Positions 17,079 through 26,673 of a stretch of DNA of 64,000 nt are shown here, piece after piece; within the stretch, counting starts at the first letter, position 1, and each line of letters starts with the position of its first letter. Made by a program: the position numbers and the translations under genes. The stretch comes from Phycisphaerae bacterium (GTDB lineage Bacteria > Planctomycetota > Phycisphaerae > SM23-33). The notes under the pieces were generated by a model that saw only the letters and a program-made list of their open reading frames with translations, ran no database searches and was not told the DNA's origin. The DNA lies in the NCBI GenBank assembly GCA_030745875.1, contig JASLNT010000079.1, positions 1-64,000 on the forward strand, in the 5' to 3' direction.

Positions 17079-18071
17079 CTACAGGCCAGCGGCGGCAGCG
17101 ATGATCAGGGCGTCTATCTGTTTGTGTTCGGCGCGTGTTTTGGCGTATGCCTTGGCGGTCTTGTACAGTGCCCACGCTGTCTTGAGGTCGCCCTTCTTCT
17201 GTGCGGCGCGGCCTTTGGCGAGGTTCTCGCGGTACCTGCTCTGGCGAATCATTTCGGCCGCTTCGGGATAGCTTCCCTTCAAGTGGTCCAGGATCCTGCG
17301 AACGTTGGAATACTGGGCGTTCTTCAGAGCTTCGGCCCCTTTGGCCAGTATGGCCGAGATTTTCCGCTTGGCTTCCATGTTCAGCAGCTTGGGCTCGATG
17401 TCCCTGTCATAACCGTCGGGATAGATGTCCCTGGCCTTTTCGGCTGAAACCCTAGCCTCCTCGTAGCTGTTTGCCGCCGCCGCTCTATTGAACGCGATCA
17501 ACTCCAACCTATACGTGCATTCGCGTATCATTTCCTTGAGCTTTCTGTCACCGCGGACGCATATTCTGAGTTCTTCCAGCAACGGCAACGCTTTGTCCCA
17601 TTCTTCTTCCTCAAACAAGGCGTAGGCTTCTTTCCGCAGGAGATCCATGGCCATCTTCTTCTTCAAGCCTTCGCGGACAAGCCTGGCCGGCTTGTTTTCA
17701 GGATGCTCTTTGATGAAGACGTCCAGTTCGTCGATGGCGGCCTGGACCTTGCCCTCGACCACGAGTTTGGTGATCTTGGCGAAGCCTATCTCTTCCTGAG
17801 TTCTGGCGAGCCTGGCAGCCCAGCTTTCGGTGCGTTTGGGCGGCGCGCCAGGATCCATTATGGCGGCCTTCAAGGCCGCCGCCAAGCGCTCCTTGTCCCC
17901 GCTTTCGCTGGCGTTGTCGATGGTGTCGATTAGCTTTTGGAGCTTCTGGGCCTTGACGATCTTGTCTTTAGCGTCTGTATCGGCGGCGGGTTCTCCAGTG
18001 GCGCCCGGTTTCCGGCAGGATACAGTCAACGCCACTAGGAGCATGCTCGTGATTGTTATGACACGTTTCAT
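17079..18071 (-). CDS. Putative lipoprotein with TPR-like helical repeats
   Basis: Start ATG 18071 (MKRVITITSMLLVALTVSC) is preceded by AAGGGA at a suitable distance; product 330 residues. The signal ends in VSC, a weak lipobox, so lipidation at Cys19 is likely but not certain. The rest is almost entirely amphipathic helix with repeated units such as DKIVKAQKLQKLIDTID, AARLARTQEEIGFAKI, EEEEWDKALPLLEEL and KGRAAQKKGDLKTAWALYKT. The last of these are TPR-like. It probably acts as a periplasmic scaffold. Enzymatic residues are not evident and the partner is unknown. Confidence 0.8.
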   Translation of the reverse strand: MKRVITITSMLLVALTVSCRKPGATGEPAADTDAKDKIVKAQKLQKLIDTIDNASESGDKERLAAALKAAIMDPGAPPKRTESWAARLARTQEEIGFAKITKLVVEGKVQAAIDELDVFIKEHPENKPARLVREGLKKKMAMDLLRKEAYALFEEEEWDKALPLLEELRICVRGDRKLKEMIRECTYRLELIAFNRAAAANSYEEARVSAEKARDIYPDGYDRDIEPKLLNMEAKRKISAILAKGAEALKNAQYSNVRRILDHLKGSYPEAAEMIRQSRYRENLAKGRAAQKKGDLKTAWALYKTAKAYAKTRAEHKQIDALIIAAAAGL

Positions 18072-18180
18072 ATCTCTATCCCTTTCCGGCTGCGTGGTTC
18101 CCCTACACATTCATGGTACCGTTGGCGGCGGGGGCGTCCAAGTGTAAAAGAACTCGATCTGAGACAATATCATCAAGTTA

Positions 18181-18208
18181 TTTACAATAATCGACGATAA
18201 TATATAAT
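18181..18208 (+). promoter_or_regulatory. Sigma-70-like promoter of the AbiE pair
   Basis: TTTACA (18181-18186), a 16-base spacer and TATAAT (18203-18208) lie in an AT-rich stretch. Transcription would be expected to begin at about 18215, next to the ATG at 18216, which also lacks a ribosome binding site. Confidence 0.6.
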
Positions 18209-18215
18209 AACGGAA

Positions 18216-18857
18216 ATGCGATATTACGATCTAGTCAAAATGCTTGGAAAGGAGGGATTCTTCGATCTTGCGTCTGTTGTTCAGTTGACGGACCAGCGTC
18301 GGGAAACCATCCATATGCAGCTCTACAGATGGTGCAAGGCGGGCAAGCTCCTGTCGCTCAGGCGGGGAATGTATGCGTTTCCGGAGCCCTCCCGCTCAGT
18401 CGCGATCAATCCCGCCGAACTGGCCAACAAGCTCTACCGCCCATCGTACATCAGCACGTATTGGGCGATGGGATTCTACGGGCTCATTCCTGAAAAAGTG
18501 GTTACATACACCAGCGTGACATCACGAGTACCCAGATCGTTTGAGAATTCGTTTGGCTCGTTCAGGTATCAAAGCATCAAACCGGCTGCATTCTTTGGGT
18601 ATAGATCGTTGGATATTGGCGGTAAGGCGGTCGTTATCGCAGAACCCGAAAAAGCTCTGCTCGATCTGTGGCATCTTGAAAAAGGCGCTTGGGCCGAAGA
18701 CCGCATGGATGAGATGAGATTTCAGAACACTGAGGTAATCAATGCGGAGAAACTTCAAGGTTATGCTGAAAGATATCAATCGCCTCGTCTGGTCAAAGCC
18801 GTCGCGGTGTGGGTGTCGGTGATCAGTTCTCAAAATGAAGGGACGGTGGAATTATGA
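18216..18857 (+). CDS. abiEi: AbiEi-type antitoxin / transcriptional regulator
   Basis: A 213-residue protein. The N-terminal winged helix-turn-helix (about residues 10-55: FFDLASVVQL ... QLYRWCKAGKLLSLRRGMYAF) and the following region are typical of type IV antitoxins of the AbiE family, which also repress their own operon. Its stop overlaps the start of the nucleotidyltransferase gene by 4 bases (ATGA), the usual AbiE arrangement. Composition is AT-richer than the flanking genes, which fits acquisition by transfer. The start may be ATG 18216 on a leaderless message; ATG 18240 is an alternative. Confidence 0.85.
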   Translation: MRYYDLVKMLGKEGFFDLASVVQLTDQRRETIHMQLYRWCKAGKLLSLRRGMYAFPEPSRSVAINPAELANKLYRPSYISTYWAMGFYGLIPEKVVTYTSVTSRVPRSFENSFGSFRYQSIKPAAFFGYRSLDIGGKAVVIAEPEKALLDLWHLEKGAWAEDRMDEMRFQNTEVINAEKLQGYAERYQSPRLVKAVAVWVSVISSQNEGTVEL

Positions 18858-19651
18858 AGGACCAGGCGTTAGCAATCATCAAAGACATCGCCAGCCCATC
18901 GGACAAACTCAATCTGCTCAGAGAATACCTTCAGGCGATGGCGCTTCGTTCGTTGCACGAAAGTGAAGCGTTTGTGAACCTTGCCTTTGTGGGCGGTACG
19001 GCGTTGCGCTTTGTTCATAATCTCCCCCGTTTTTCCGAAGATCTTGATTTCTCGCTTGAGAACGATACCGGTTATAAACCTGAAGCATGGATGAAAAAAC
19101 TAAAGAACGATCTCCAGCTAGCCGGGTTTAACACAGCCGTGAGTTGGAACGACCGCACTGTCGTCCACAAATCGTGGATTAAGGTCGGTGGGGTGTTGAA
19201 GGATGCGGGTTTGGCGGCGATGGCCGACCAGAACTTGTCTATCAAACTGGAGGTAGACACCAAACCGCCAAAAGGCGCTGTGAGTGAAACCGGTATTGTG
19301 AATCGCCACGCCATGCTGTCGCTTCGATATTACGATTTACCGTCTCTGATGGCTGGCAAGATCCATGCATTGATTACGCGCAAATACGCCAAAGGCAGGG
19401 ATTGGTATGATTTGCTGTGGTATCGCGGGAAGCGCCCGCCGATTGATCCGAATGTGGAACAGCTTCAAAACGCTTTTGACCAGACCTCGGGGCAGGGCGT
19501 GTTTAACGCTGAAAACTGGAAAAGAGATGTGGTTGAAAGATTGAAGGCTATTGACTGTGACGCCTTGGTGAACGATGTTAAGAACTTCCTTGAGCATCCC
19601 GGGGACTCGGCGCTGTTGACAGAGCAGAATATTTTGTCAGTGTTGAAGTGA
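18854..19651 (+). CDS. abiEii: AbiEii-type nucleotidyltransferase toxin
   Basis: A 265-residue protein of the AbiEii/DUF1814 family. VGGTALRFVHNLPRFSEDLD (residues 46-65) contains the nucleotidyltransferase GG(T/S) loop and the D-x-D metal pair (Asp63, Asp65). KGRDWYDLLWY is the conserved C-terminal family motif. In the AbiE system such enzymes inhibit growth during phage infection, through transfer of nucleotides to targets such as tRNA in studied relatives, and are neutralised by AbiEi. It is coupled to the upstream antitoxin gene and is AT-richer than the neighbourhood. All key residues appear intact. Confidence 0.9.
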   Translation: MKDQALAIIKDIASPSDKLNLLREYLQAMALRSLHESEAFVNLAFVGGTALRFVHNLPRFSEDLDFSLENDTGYKPEAWMKKLKNDLQLAGFNTAVSWNDRTVVHKSWIKVGGVLKDAGLAAMADQNLSIKLEVDTKPPKGAVSETGIVNRHAMLSLRYYDLPSLMAGKIHALITRKYAKGRDWYDLLWYRGKRPPIDPNVEQLQNAFDQTSGQGVFNAENWKRDVVERLKAIDCDALVNDVKNFLEHPGDSALLTEQNILSVLK

Positions 19652-19658
19652 TCTTCTT

Positions 19659-20543
19659 ATGATTCCAATTGAGGGACAATTGCGGCGGCGGCGGAAGTGG
19701 GTGGGGCTTGCTTTGCGGGTGGGGCGGTTGCTTTGGCGTCAACAGCAAACCACCGGGCAGGTCGTGCAGGCCAGTTACGACCGGATCGCGGGCGGATACG
19801 ATGAAGCCTGGACGGATCATATGCGGGACCTTACCGATGCGATGCTGGGGCGGCTAGTCGTCCGGCCGGGGGATGAGGCGATTGATCTTACCTGCGGGAC
19901 GGGATATCTATCGGGACAGTTGCTCGCTCGCGGCGTAGGGTCGGTTGTCGGTGTGGATGCGTCGAGCGGAATGGTTGACGCCGCTTGCGACAATTACCCC
20001 GACGCCGAGTTCGTATGCTTCGATGCGCTGAAATACCTGCGCCGCCGACCGTCCGGATCGGCGGACATTGTCACCAGCGGGTGGGGCCTGGGTTACTGCT
20101 CGCCGCGGGCGGTGATCGGTGAGATACGCCGCGTACTGCGGCCTGGCGGGCGGGCGGCGATTATCGACAACAGCCTGTTCTCGCTGGCTGGGGTGCTCTG
20201 GGCGTCGTTCCGTGCGTTTGCCGAATATCCCGACGCTCTACAGCATGTGATGAAGGTGAAATTTCTTCCGCATAGCATTGTGCTCGCGTCGCTGATGCGT
20301 TTGGCGGGGTTGGGCGTTGCTGCACGCGGTGACGGCGCCAGGACATACGCCGTGGACGACGGACAAGCCGCACTGGCTCGCCTGCGGGCGACGGGAGCGG
20401 CCGCAGGTTTCGAACTGGCCGCATCGTCCGAACAGACTCGGACCGTATTCGACCGCTTCGCCGAGATCATTCAGGCCGACTGCGCGCCGGGTCCGGTTCG
20501 CATCGTCCATCGCTATCTATGGGCTCTGGGGGTGCGGATATGA
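19659..20543 (+). CDS. Class I SAM-dependent methyltransferase
   Basis: A 294-residue protein. IDLTCGTGYLSGQLLARG is motif I (SAM-binding glycine loop), VVGVDASSGM gives the acidic residue after strand 2, and VLRPGGRAAIIDNS is the usual post-III motif. The N-terminal 25 residues are strongly basic. It overlaps the UbiA-type prenyltransferase gene by 4 bases (ATGA), which points to joint action on a prenylated, possibly quinone-like or other lipid product. The exact substrate cannot be told. Confidence 0.85.
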   Translation: MIPIEGQLRRRRKWVGLALRVGRLLWRQQQTTGQVVQASYDRIAGGYDEAWTDHMRDLTDAMLGRLVVRPGDEAIDLTCGTGYLSGQLLARGVGSVVGVDASSGMVDAACDNYPDAEFVCFDALKYLRRRPSGSADIVTSGWGLGYCSPRAVIGEIRRVLRPGGRAAIIDNSLFSLAGVLWASFRAFAEYPDALQHVMKVKFLPHSIVLASLMRLAGLGVAARGDGARTYAVDDGQAALARLRATGAAAGFELAASSEQTRTVFDRFAEIIQADCAPGPVRIVHRYLWALGVRI

Positions 20544-21358
20544 GCCCCTGGATGCAACTGCTCCGCCTGCAATACTCGCTCCCGTTTGTCTGGCCGTTCG
20601 CGCTGACCGTCTGGTACGCATCGGGAGGGGATTTGTCAGGGAGGTTCGCATCGCTGGCTTGGGCGTGCGGGGCGCTTGTGAGTCTGCTGTGCGGGACCTA
20701 TTGCCTTAACGATGTGCTGGACGTGCGATTCGACGCGATCAACGCACCGCAACGCCCGATCTGCTCGGGGCGGATATCCCGGAAGACCGGCGTTTTGGCG
20801 GCGGCGGGGTTCGTTCCGGCTGCGTTGGGGTTTGCGTTCCTCGCCGGAGGGATATTCCCAATCGCGATATGCGCGCTGGGCGCCGCGCTGGTCGGATACG
20901 ACTGTCTTTCCAAACGTCTCGGACCGGCCAAGCCGTTTGTCGCTTCGGTGCTGGTTACGGCGCTGTATCCGTTGGCGCTGGCTCAGGCCGGCGGAGTTGT
21001 CGGTCCGCGGGCGGGCGGGCTGTATTGCTTCGCGGCGTGGATGTTCCTGACCGTCTGCGGATACGAACTGTTCAAGGACATCCGCGATCGGCGCGGCGAC
21101 GGGCGGGGACCTCTGAACGTTAAACGATATTGGACGCTCGGGAATATCACAATCGTACTGGGCGCCGTCGCTCTCCTGCCGGCCGGTGTGTTGGGAATGA
21201 GCAGTGCGTACGCACCGGCCGTCTTCATTCTGGTCTTCCCCCCAGCCGCCTGGGCGATACTCACCCGACGCCTGCGCTGCAAGTTTATCGCGGTGTATGT
21301 CGAGTTTCTGGCGATGGGGATTATCACCACGCTGGACCCACTGGTCTTTGGGTTCTAG
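20540..21358 (+). CDS. UbiA-family membrane prenyltransferase
   Basis: Start ATG 20540 overlaps the stop of the methyltransferase gene and has a G-rich ribosome binding site; product 272 residues with about eight membrane helices. NDVLDVRFDAINAPQRP (N-D-x2-D-x3-D) and ELFKDIRDRRGD (K-D-x2-D-x2-G-D) are the two Mg-diphosphate binding motifs of the UbiA superfamily. These enzymes attach a polyprenyl chain to an aromatic or glycerol-phosphate acceptor in the membrane. Paired with a methyltransferase, the route could be quinone-like or lipid synthesis; no other pathway genes are adjacent. Confidence 0.88.
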   Translation: MSPWMQLLRLQYSLPFVWPFALTVWYASGGDLSGRFASLAWACGALVSLLCGTYCLNDVLDVRFDAINAPQRPICSGRISRKTGVLAAAGFVPAALGFAFLAGGIFPIAICALGAALVGYDCLSKRLGPAKPFVASVLVTALYPLALAQAGGVVGPRAGGLYCFAAWMFLTVCGYELFKDIRDRRGDGRGPLNVKRYWTLGNITIVLGAVALLPAGVLGMSSAYAPAVFILVFPPAAWAILTRRLRCKFIAVYVEFLAMGIITTLDPLVFGF

Positions 21359-21391
21359 TTTGCCCCCATTCCTCCGGAGTCCTGATCTGTC

Positions 21392-23239
21392 TTACACCGT
21401 TGCCGCCGCTTGGCGTGAGGCCCGTTTTCGGTCGGCTTCTCTGAGATGTATCTTGCGGATGCGGACGTAGTTTGGCGTGATTTCCACCATTTCGTCGAGT
21501 TCGATGTATTCCAGGGCGGCCTCCAGCGTCAGCAGACGCGGGGCTTTCAGAGTCACCGTCGCTTCCTTGGTCGACGAGCGGATGTTGTTGAGATTCTTGC
21601 GTTTGACAACGTTTATGGGCAGGTCGTTGTCCTTGCAGTGCTCCCCGACGATCTGTCCTTCGTAGACATCGTCGCCCGGCTGGACGAACATTATCCCGCG
21701 CCCGGCGAGCTGCTCAAGGGCGTATCCGGTAACCGATCCGGAGTCGGTGGCTATCATCACACCGTTAATTCGTCCGCCGATATCGCCGCGCTCCGGTCCG
21801 TACGACTCGAAGCGATGGTGCATGATCACCTCGCCGCCGGTTGCAGTCAACATGCGGTTTCGCAAACCCAGCAGCGATCGTGCGGGGATCGTGAATTCCA
21901 ATTGTGTTCTGGACCCTACGGTCTCCATGTGCTCCATCTCGGCTCGACGGTCGCCCAGGAGTTGCATCACCGGGCCAAGCACGTCAGCCGGCACGTCGAT
22001 CACCAGGCGTTCGATCGGCTCGAGGCGTTTGCCTTTGTCGTCGCGATGGTAAACCACCTGCGGCTTGCCGACCGACAGTTCGTAACCTTCCCGCCGCATA
22101 TTTTCCAGCAGGATGCCCAGGTGCAGCAGTCCGCGGCCCGAGACGGTGAACTCATCTCCGTGGTCCTCAACGCTGAGGGCCACATTCGACTGCAGTTCCT
22201 TCTCCAGGCGGTCTCTCAGTTGGCGGCTGGTTACGTACTTGCCGTCCCGCCCGGAAAACGGCGAATCATTTATGCGGAACCGCATGTGCAGCGTCGGCTC
22301 GTCGATGGTCAGCGTGGGCAGTGCGATCGGATTCTCGGGATCGGCCAGCGTATTCCCGATATCGATCGAATCGAGACCGACGACCGCACAAAGGTCGCCC
22401 ACGTCGATTCGGTCGACCTCGACGCGCCCGAGCCCTTTGAAACGGAACAGTTGCCCGATCCGCTGAATCGTCTGATTGCCTTCGTTATCGAACACCACTA
22501 CGTCTTTGCCCGCCTCGAGCGTGCCGGCGAACACACGCCCGATTCCGATCCGTCCGACGTAATCGCTGTAGTCCAGCGTGGTGATAAGCGTCTGCAGCGG
22601 AGCGTCTGCGTTCAGGTCCGCCACCGGAACATGCTCGATAATAGCGTCGAACAGTTCGTGAACGTCCGAAGCGTCGCCTATGACCGCCGCGTCGTAGTCT
22701 TCGGTGGCCCATCCGCCCTTGCCCGACGCGTAGATCGTGGGGAAATCCAGCGCGTGATCGTCGGCGCCCAGATCCACCAGCAGATCGAAAACTTCTTCGT
22801 GTACGCGATCCCCGCGCGCATCGGGGCGATCCATCTTGTTGATCACGACCAGCGGTTCCAGCCCGGCGTCGAGGGCCTTGGACAGCACGTAACGTGTCTG
22901 GGGCATTACCCCCTCGAAGGCGTCGACCAGAAGCAGCACGCCGTCGGCCATCTTCAGCACGCGCTCGACCTCGCCGGAAAAGTCGGCGTGTCCGGGCGTG
23001 TCGACAATGTTGATGTGAAAACTCTCACCGTGCCTGTCTGTGTAGTCGATTGCGCAATTCTTCGACAGGATCGTGATCCCGCGTTCGCGTTCCAGCGGAT
23101 CGGAATCGAGGATGCACTCGCCTGACAGCTCGCCCCGGCCGAACTGGCCGCTCTGGTGCAGAAGCTGGTCGACCAGCGTGGTCTTACCGTGGTCCACGTG
23201 TGCGATAATCGCTACGTTACGTATATTCTTGCGTTGCAT
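21392..23239 (-). CDS. typA: Translational GTPase TypA/BipA
   Basis: A 615-residue protein of full family length. AHVDHGKT (residues 13-20) is the P-loop, RERGIT the switch I region, VDTPGHADF the G3 motif and NKMDRP the G4 motif. The elongation-factor-like domains II, III and V follow, ending in the TypA-specific C-terminal domain ([20 protein letters not shown]). TypA binds the ribosome and supports assembly and stress or low-temperature growth. It stands alone, convergent with the UbiA gene and divergent from the propeller gene at 23568. This is the most conserved core gene of the window. Confidence 0.97.
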   Translation of the reverse strand: MQRKNIRNVAIIAHVDHGKTTLVDQLLHQSGQFGRGELSGECILDSDPLERERGITILSKNCAIDYTDRHGESFHINIVDTPGHADFSGEVERVLKMADGVLLLVDAFEGVMPQTRYVLSKALDAGLEPLVVINKMDRPDARGDRVHEEVFDLLVDLGADDHALDFPTIYASGKGGWATEDYDAAVIGDASDVHELFDAIIEHVPVADLNADAPLQTLITTLDYSDYVGRIGIGRVFAGTLEAGKDVVVFDNEGNQTIQRIGQLFRFKGLGRVEVDRIDVGDLCAVVGLDSIDIGNTLADPENPIALPTLTIDEPTLHMRFRINDSPFSGRDGKYVTSRQLRDRLEKELQSNVALSVEDHGDEFTVSGRGLLHLGILLENMRREGYELSVGKPQVVYHRDDKGKRLEPIERLVIDVPADVLGPVMQLLGDRRAEMEHMETVGSRTQLEFTIPARSLLGLRNRMLTATGGEVIMHHRFESYGPERGDIGGRINGVMIATDSGSVTGYALEQLAGRGIMFVQPGDDVYEGQIVGEHCKDNDLPINVVKRKNLNNIRSSTKEATVTLKAPRLLTLEAALEYIELDEMVEITPNYVRIRKIHLREADRKRASRQAAATV

Positions 23240-23567
23240 GGGATACTCGGAATGCGGTGTTCTTGTTAAGGGGGCGGGGATGCTGCAGCTGGTGCGTCTT
23301 ATGCGGGGGAATGGCCGGTCAGACCATCAAAGGAGGCCAATTGACCGCGCGCAGAGTCCTCAGCAGGCTCGCGAAGAGCAAGCGATACACTACGGGGTCA
23401 GTTGTGTCGGTCAGTGTCATGATAGCCCAACATAATAGCACATGAAGTCCGATATTACAAGCTATTCGGGGCGATCGAAGGGCTCGCTCCCGTAATTGTG
23501 CGCGGAATATGTTATCATGTCGGGGGCATTTGGCCCGGTGCGAACCTGACTCTTCGAGGTCTCCGTT
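23240..23567. other. Intergenic region between typA and the propeller gene
   Basis: This 328-base stretch separates divergent genes and must hold both promoters. I see no convincing gene, repeat or hairpin. A TATCAT-like hexamer at about 23513 could be a -10 element but has no matching -35. Confidence 0.5.
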
Positions 23568-26500
23568 ATGATCAGATTTCTTGTCGCTTTCATCTCCGCC
23601 AGCGTGCTCACCGGCGGAGCGGTCCGGGCCGATTGGCCCATGGTTCGCGGGAATGCGGGACGATCCGGATACTCGCCTGCGACAGAATCGATTCCCGCTA
23701 ATCTGGTGCTCCAATGGATGAGGCAGTCCGATCAAGCGCCCCGCCCGGCCTGGCCGGGATCCAGGCGTGTTGCTGACGACAGGGCCCACCATGTGGTGAC
23801 GGCTGGCGGGAAAGTGTTCTTCGGCAGTTCGGTCGATTGTCACATCTACGCACTGGCCGCCGCGACGGGTGAGGAACTCTGGTCATTCGCCACCGACGCA
23901 CCGGTCCGCTTCGCACCGGCATTGTGGAAAAGCCCGGCGGGCGATTGGCGCGTGATGGCGGTCAGCGACGACGGCGTGTTGTATTGCCTCGATTCGGTCT
24001 CGGGCAAGCTGTTGTGGAGCCGCCGCGGCGGACCCGAAAGACGAATGCTGCTGGGCAACGAGCGGATGATATCCCGCTGGCCGGCGCGCGGCGGACCTGT
24101 TGTTAAAGACAACGTGGTCTATTTCGGCGCGGGGATCTGGCCTTCGGAGGGCGTCTGGATCTACGCCCTGAACGCCGCCGACGGAAAGATCATCTGGTGC
24201 AATAGCGATTCCGGGGCGATCCTCATGCCCCAGCCGCACGGTGGGGCGATGGCTGAAAGCGGCATCACCGCCCAGGGATACCTGGCGGTGTCCGACGAGC
24301 AACTCTTCGTACCGACCGGACGGGCCGTGCCCGCATCGCTCGATCGGAAAACCGGAAAGCTCCAGTATTTCCACCTGCAGCGATACGGGCAGTTGGGCGG
24401 ATCGACCATCTCGCTGGCCGGGAAGTATCTGGTCAACGGAACCCGATTCTTCGACGCCCGCACCGGCAAAGCCGCCCCCGGCGCAATCGACGCATCACTC
24501 CTGGCCGCCACGCCGACGGGAATCGTCTATTACGCCGACAAAAAAGTCTGCATGTTCGATTCAACCAAACCGCTTGTCACCAAAGAGATCGTCCTGCGCG
24601 GAAAGAAAACTAAGGTCCGCGTACCCGGCGCCAAATGGTCCGTCGATGCTCCGGGCGGAGCTTCACTGATTGTCGCTGGCGGAAAGGCCGTCTCCGGCGG
24701 CGCGGGCAAGGTTGCTGTCATCGATATCAAGGCCCGGAAAGTTGTCTGGTCGGCGGATGTGCCCGGCGAGGCGTTATCCCTGGCGGTCTCCGGCGGGAAG
24801 TTGTTCGTTAGCACGGACAAGGGCGCTGTCTGCTGTTTCGCCGTCGGACCAAAGAGTGGTGCGATTACCGCCAACAGGCAGGCCAAACCGTATGGCGACA
24901 ACGTCGTCGCGGCCGCCGCAGCAAAAGCTATCCTCGAGAAGACAGGCCTCCGAGAGGGTTATTGTGCGGATCTCGCGTGCGGCGAGGGAGCTTTGGCGTA
25001 CGAACTGGCCAGACGGTCGAAACTCACGATCTACGCGGTGGACTCCGATCCGACCGCGGTCGCACTCGCCAGGAAAAAGCTCCGGGCCGCGGGCCTTTAC
25101 GGCGTCCGCGTGACTGTTCATCTCGGCGATCCGGCCCGAACTCCGTACCCGAACTACTTTGCGGACCTCGTTGTCTCGGGCAGGGGCGTTGCGTCGAAAG
25201 ACGGATCCCGCCTTCTCCGCCCGGGCGGAGGGGTCAGTTGCATCGGCCCGGTCGGCAAGATGAAACTGACGGTTCGCAAACCGCGGAGCGGAGCGGGAAC
25301 GTGGACCCACCAATACGCCGATGCGGGCAACACGCTGTGCGGAACCGACCAACTCGTACGCGCCCCGCTGGAGATGCTCTGGTTCCGGGGCCCGGACATC
25401 CGCATGCCGAATCGCCACGGGCGCGGACACTCGCCGATCAGCGACGGGTCGCGAATGTTCACCATGGGCCTCGACAGCCTCGGAGCACTCGATATCCACA
25501 ACGGACGCCTGCTGTGGGAATACAAGCTGCCCGGAGCCCTCAAACCGTTCGATCAGGATCACCTGATGGGCACCGCAGGTACGGGCAGCAACCTCTGCAT
25601 GAGCGGAACGAAGATCTACGTCCACACTGGTGTCAAATGCCTGGTGATAGACGCGCCCACGGGCAAAAAAATCGCTGAATTCGCACCTCCCAAACTCCCT
25701 TCCGGCAAGGCGGGCCGATGGGGACACATCGCCGTCTCAGGGCAAACGTTGTTGGGAACGCTCGTCGACGAAGATCACCTCGTCCCATACCGATACCTCC
25801 GGTCCAACATGGCGGGCATGTTCACCGAAAGCTCAGTCCTGTTCGCGATGGATGCTGCTACCGGAAAACTGAAATGGCGACATGCCGCCAAACACTCCAT
25901 CCGACACAACACCATCGCCGCCGCCGGCGCGCGCGTTTACCTGATCGACCGCGCCAAGGCCGCCGAAGTCCGCTCCCGCGGACAAAAGCCCAAACCCCAT
26001 GCGCCCGGCGTGCTCAGGGCTCTCGACGTTACGACCGGCCGGACCGTTTGGGAGAACTCCGGCGCGTACGGGACTATGCTGATGGTCGCCGAAACTCACG
26101 ATGTGCTGTTGATGTGCTATCAGTCAACGCGGTTTCGACTACCCTCGGAAACCGGCGGGAGAATGACCGTCCTGCGAGCGTCTACGGGCAAAACGCTCTG
26201 GGACATCAAAGCAAAATACGCCTCCCGCCCGCTGATCAACGGACAGACCATCTACGCCCAGCCCGGCGCGTGGGATCTGCTGACGGGCAAACCGCGAACA
26301 ACCGACTCCAAAGCCTCCGTACCGTGGACCTTCCAACGCAGCTACGGATGCGGGATTATCTCAGCCGCTGAGAACATGCTGCTGTTCCGGTCGGCGACTT
26401 TGGGTTATCGAGACCTGCTGGCCGATCGCCCGACCGCTAATTTCGGGGGCGTCCGCCCAGGCTGCTGGATCAACGTGATACCCGCAGGCGGATTGGTGCT

Positions 26501-26582
26501 GATGCCCGACGCAACCACCGGATGCAAATGCAGCTACCTCAACACAGCAACAGTAGCCCTCGAACCGGTGAGGAAGAAATGA
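23568..26582 (+). CDS. Secreted double PQQ-like propeller protein with an inserted methyltransferase-like domain
   Basis: A 1004-residue protein with signal peptide MIRFLVAFISASVLTGG. The first part (about 22-430) is a PQQ-type beta-propeller with repeated blades (VYFGSS...IYALAAATGEELWSF type). Residues about 440-560 form a Rossmann-like methyltransferase fold: CADLACGEGALAYELARR resembles SAM motif I, followed by IYAVDSDPTAVALARKKLR and a DLVVSG strand. A second propeller follows (about 580-1000), with VLRALDVTTGRTVWENSG-type blades. A SAM enzyme outside the cytoplasm would lack its cofactor, so the fold may be repurposed or the protein may not be exported. It is a paralogue of the next gene, 91 bases downstream. 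Confidence 0.85.
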   Translation: MIRFLVAFISASVLTGGAVRADWPMVRGNAGRSGYSPATESIPANLVLQWMRQSDQAPRPAWPGSRRVADDRAHHVVTAGGKVFFGSSVDCHIYALAAATGEELWSFATDAPVRFAPALWKSPAGDWRVMAVSDDGVLYCLDSVSGKLLWSRRGGPERRMLLGNERMISRWPARGGPVVKDNVVYFGAGIWPSEGVWIYALNAADGKIIWCNSDSGAILMPQPHGGAMAESGITAQGYLAVSDEQLFVPTGRAVPASLDRKTGKLQYFHLQRYGQLGGSTISLAGKYLVNGTRFFDARTGKAAPGAIDASLLAATPTGIVYYADKKVCMFDSTKPLVTKEIVLRGKKTKVRVPGAKWSVDAPGGASLIVAGGKAVSGGAGKVAVIDIKARKVVWSADVPGEALSLAVSGGKLFVSTDKGAVCCFAVGPKSGAITANRQAKPYGDNVVAAAAAKAILEKTGLREGYCADLACGEGALAYELARRSKLTIYAVDSDPTAVALARKKLRAAGLYGVRVTVHLGDPARTPYPNYFADLVVSGRGVASKDGSRLLRPGGGVSCIGPVGKMKLTVRKPRSGAGTWTHQYADAGNTLCGTDQLVRAPLEMLWFRGPDIRMPNRHGRGHSPISDGSRMFTMGLDSLGALDIHNGRLLWEYKLPGALKPFDQDHLMGTAGTGSNLCMSGTKIYVHTGVKCLVIDAPTGKKIAEFAPPKLPSGKAGRWGHIAVSGQTLLGTLVDEDHLVPYRYLRSNMAGMFTESSVLFAMDAATGKLKWRHAAKHSIRHNTIAAAGARVYLIDRAKAAEVRSRGQKPKPHAPGVLRALDVTTGRTVWENSGAYGTMLMVAETHDVLLMCYQSTRFRLPSETGGRMTVLRASTGKTLWDIKAKYASRPLINGQTIYAQPGAWDLLTGKPRTTDSKASVPWTFQRSYGCGIISAAENMLLFRSATLGYRDLLADRPTANFGGVRPGCWINVIPAGGLVLMPDATTGCKCSYLNTATVALEPVRKK

Positions 26583-26673
26583 TCTGCAAAGTGCGGGTCT
26601 GCAGGCGACACTTCCGACTGCGTCGGCGCCGGACGAGGAAACGGACATCGATTTGGAATTCAGGAGACAACGG

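Noticed and set aside
21446-23125. A 559-codon plus-strand frame opposite typA
   Set aside because: typA is a full-length, highly conserved GTPase; the antisense frame has no domain.
23319-23843. A 174-codon minus-strand frame in front of the propeller gene
   Set aside because: Most of it is antisense to the signal peptide and first blades of that gene; only its short end lies in the intergenic region and no start site there is convincing.
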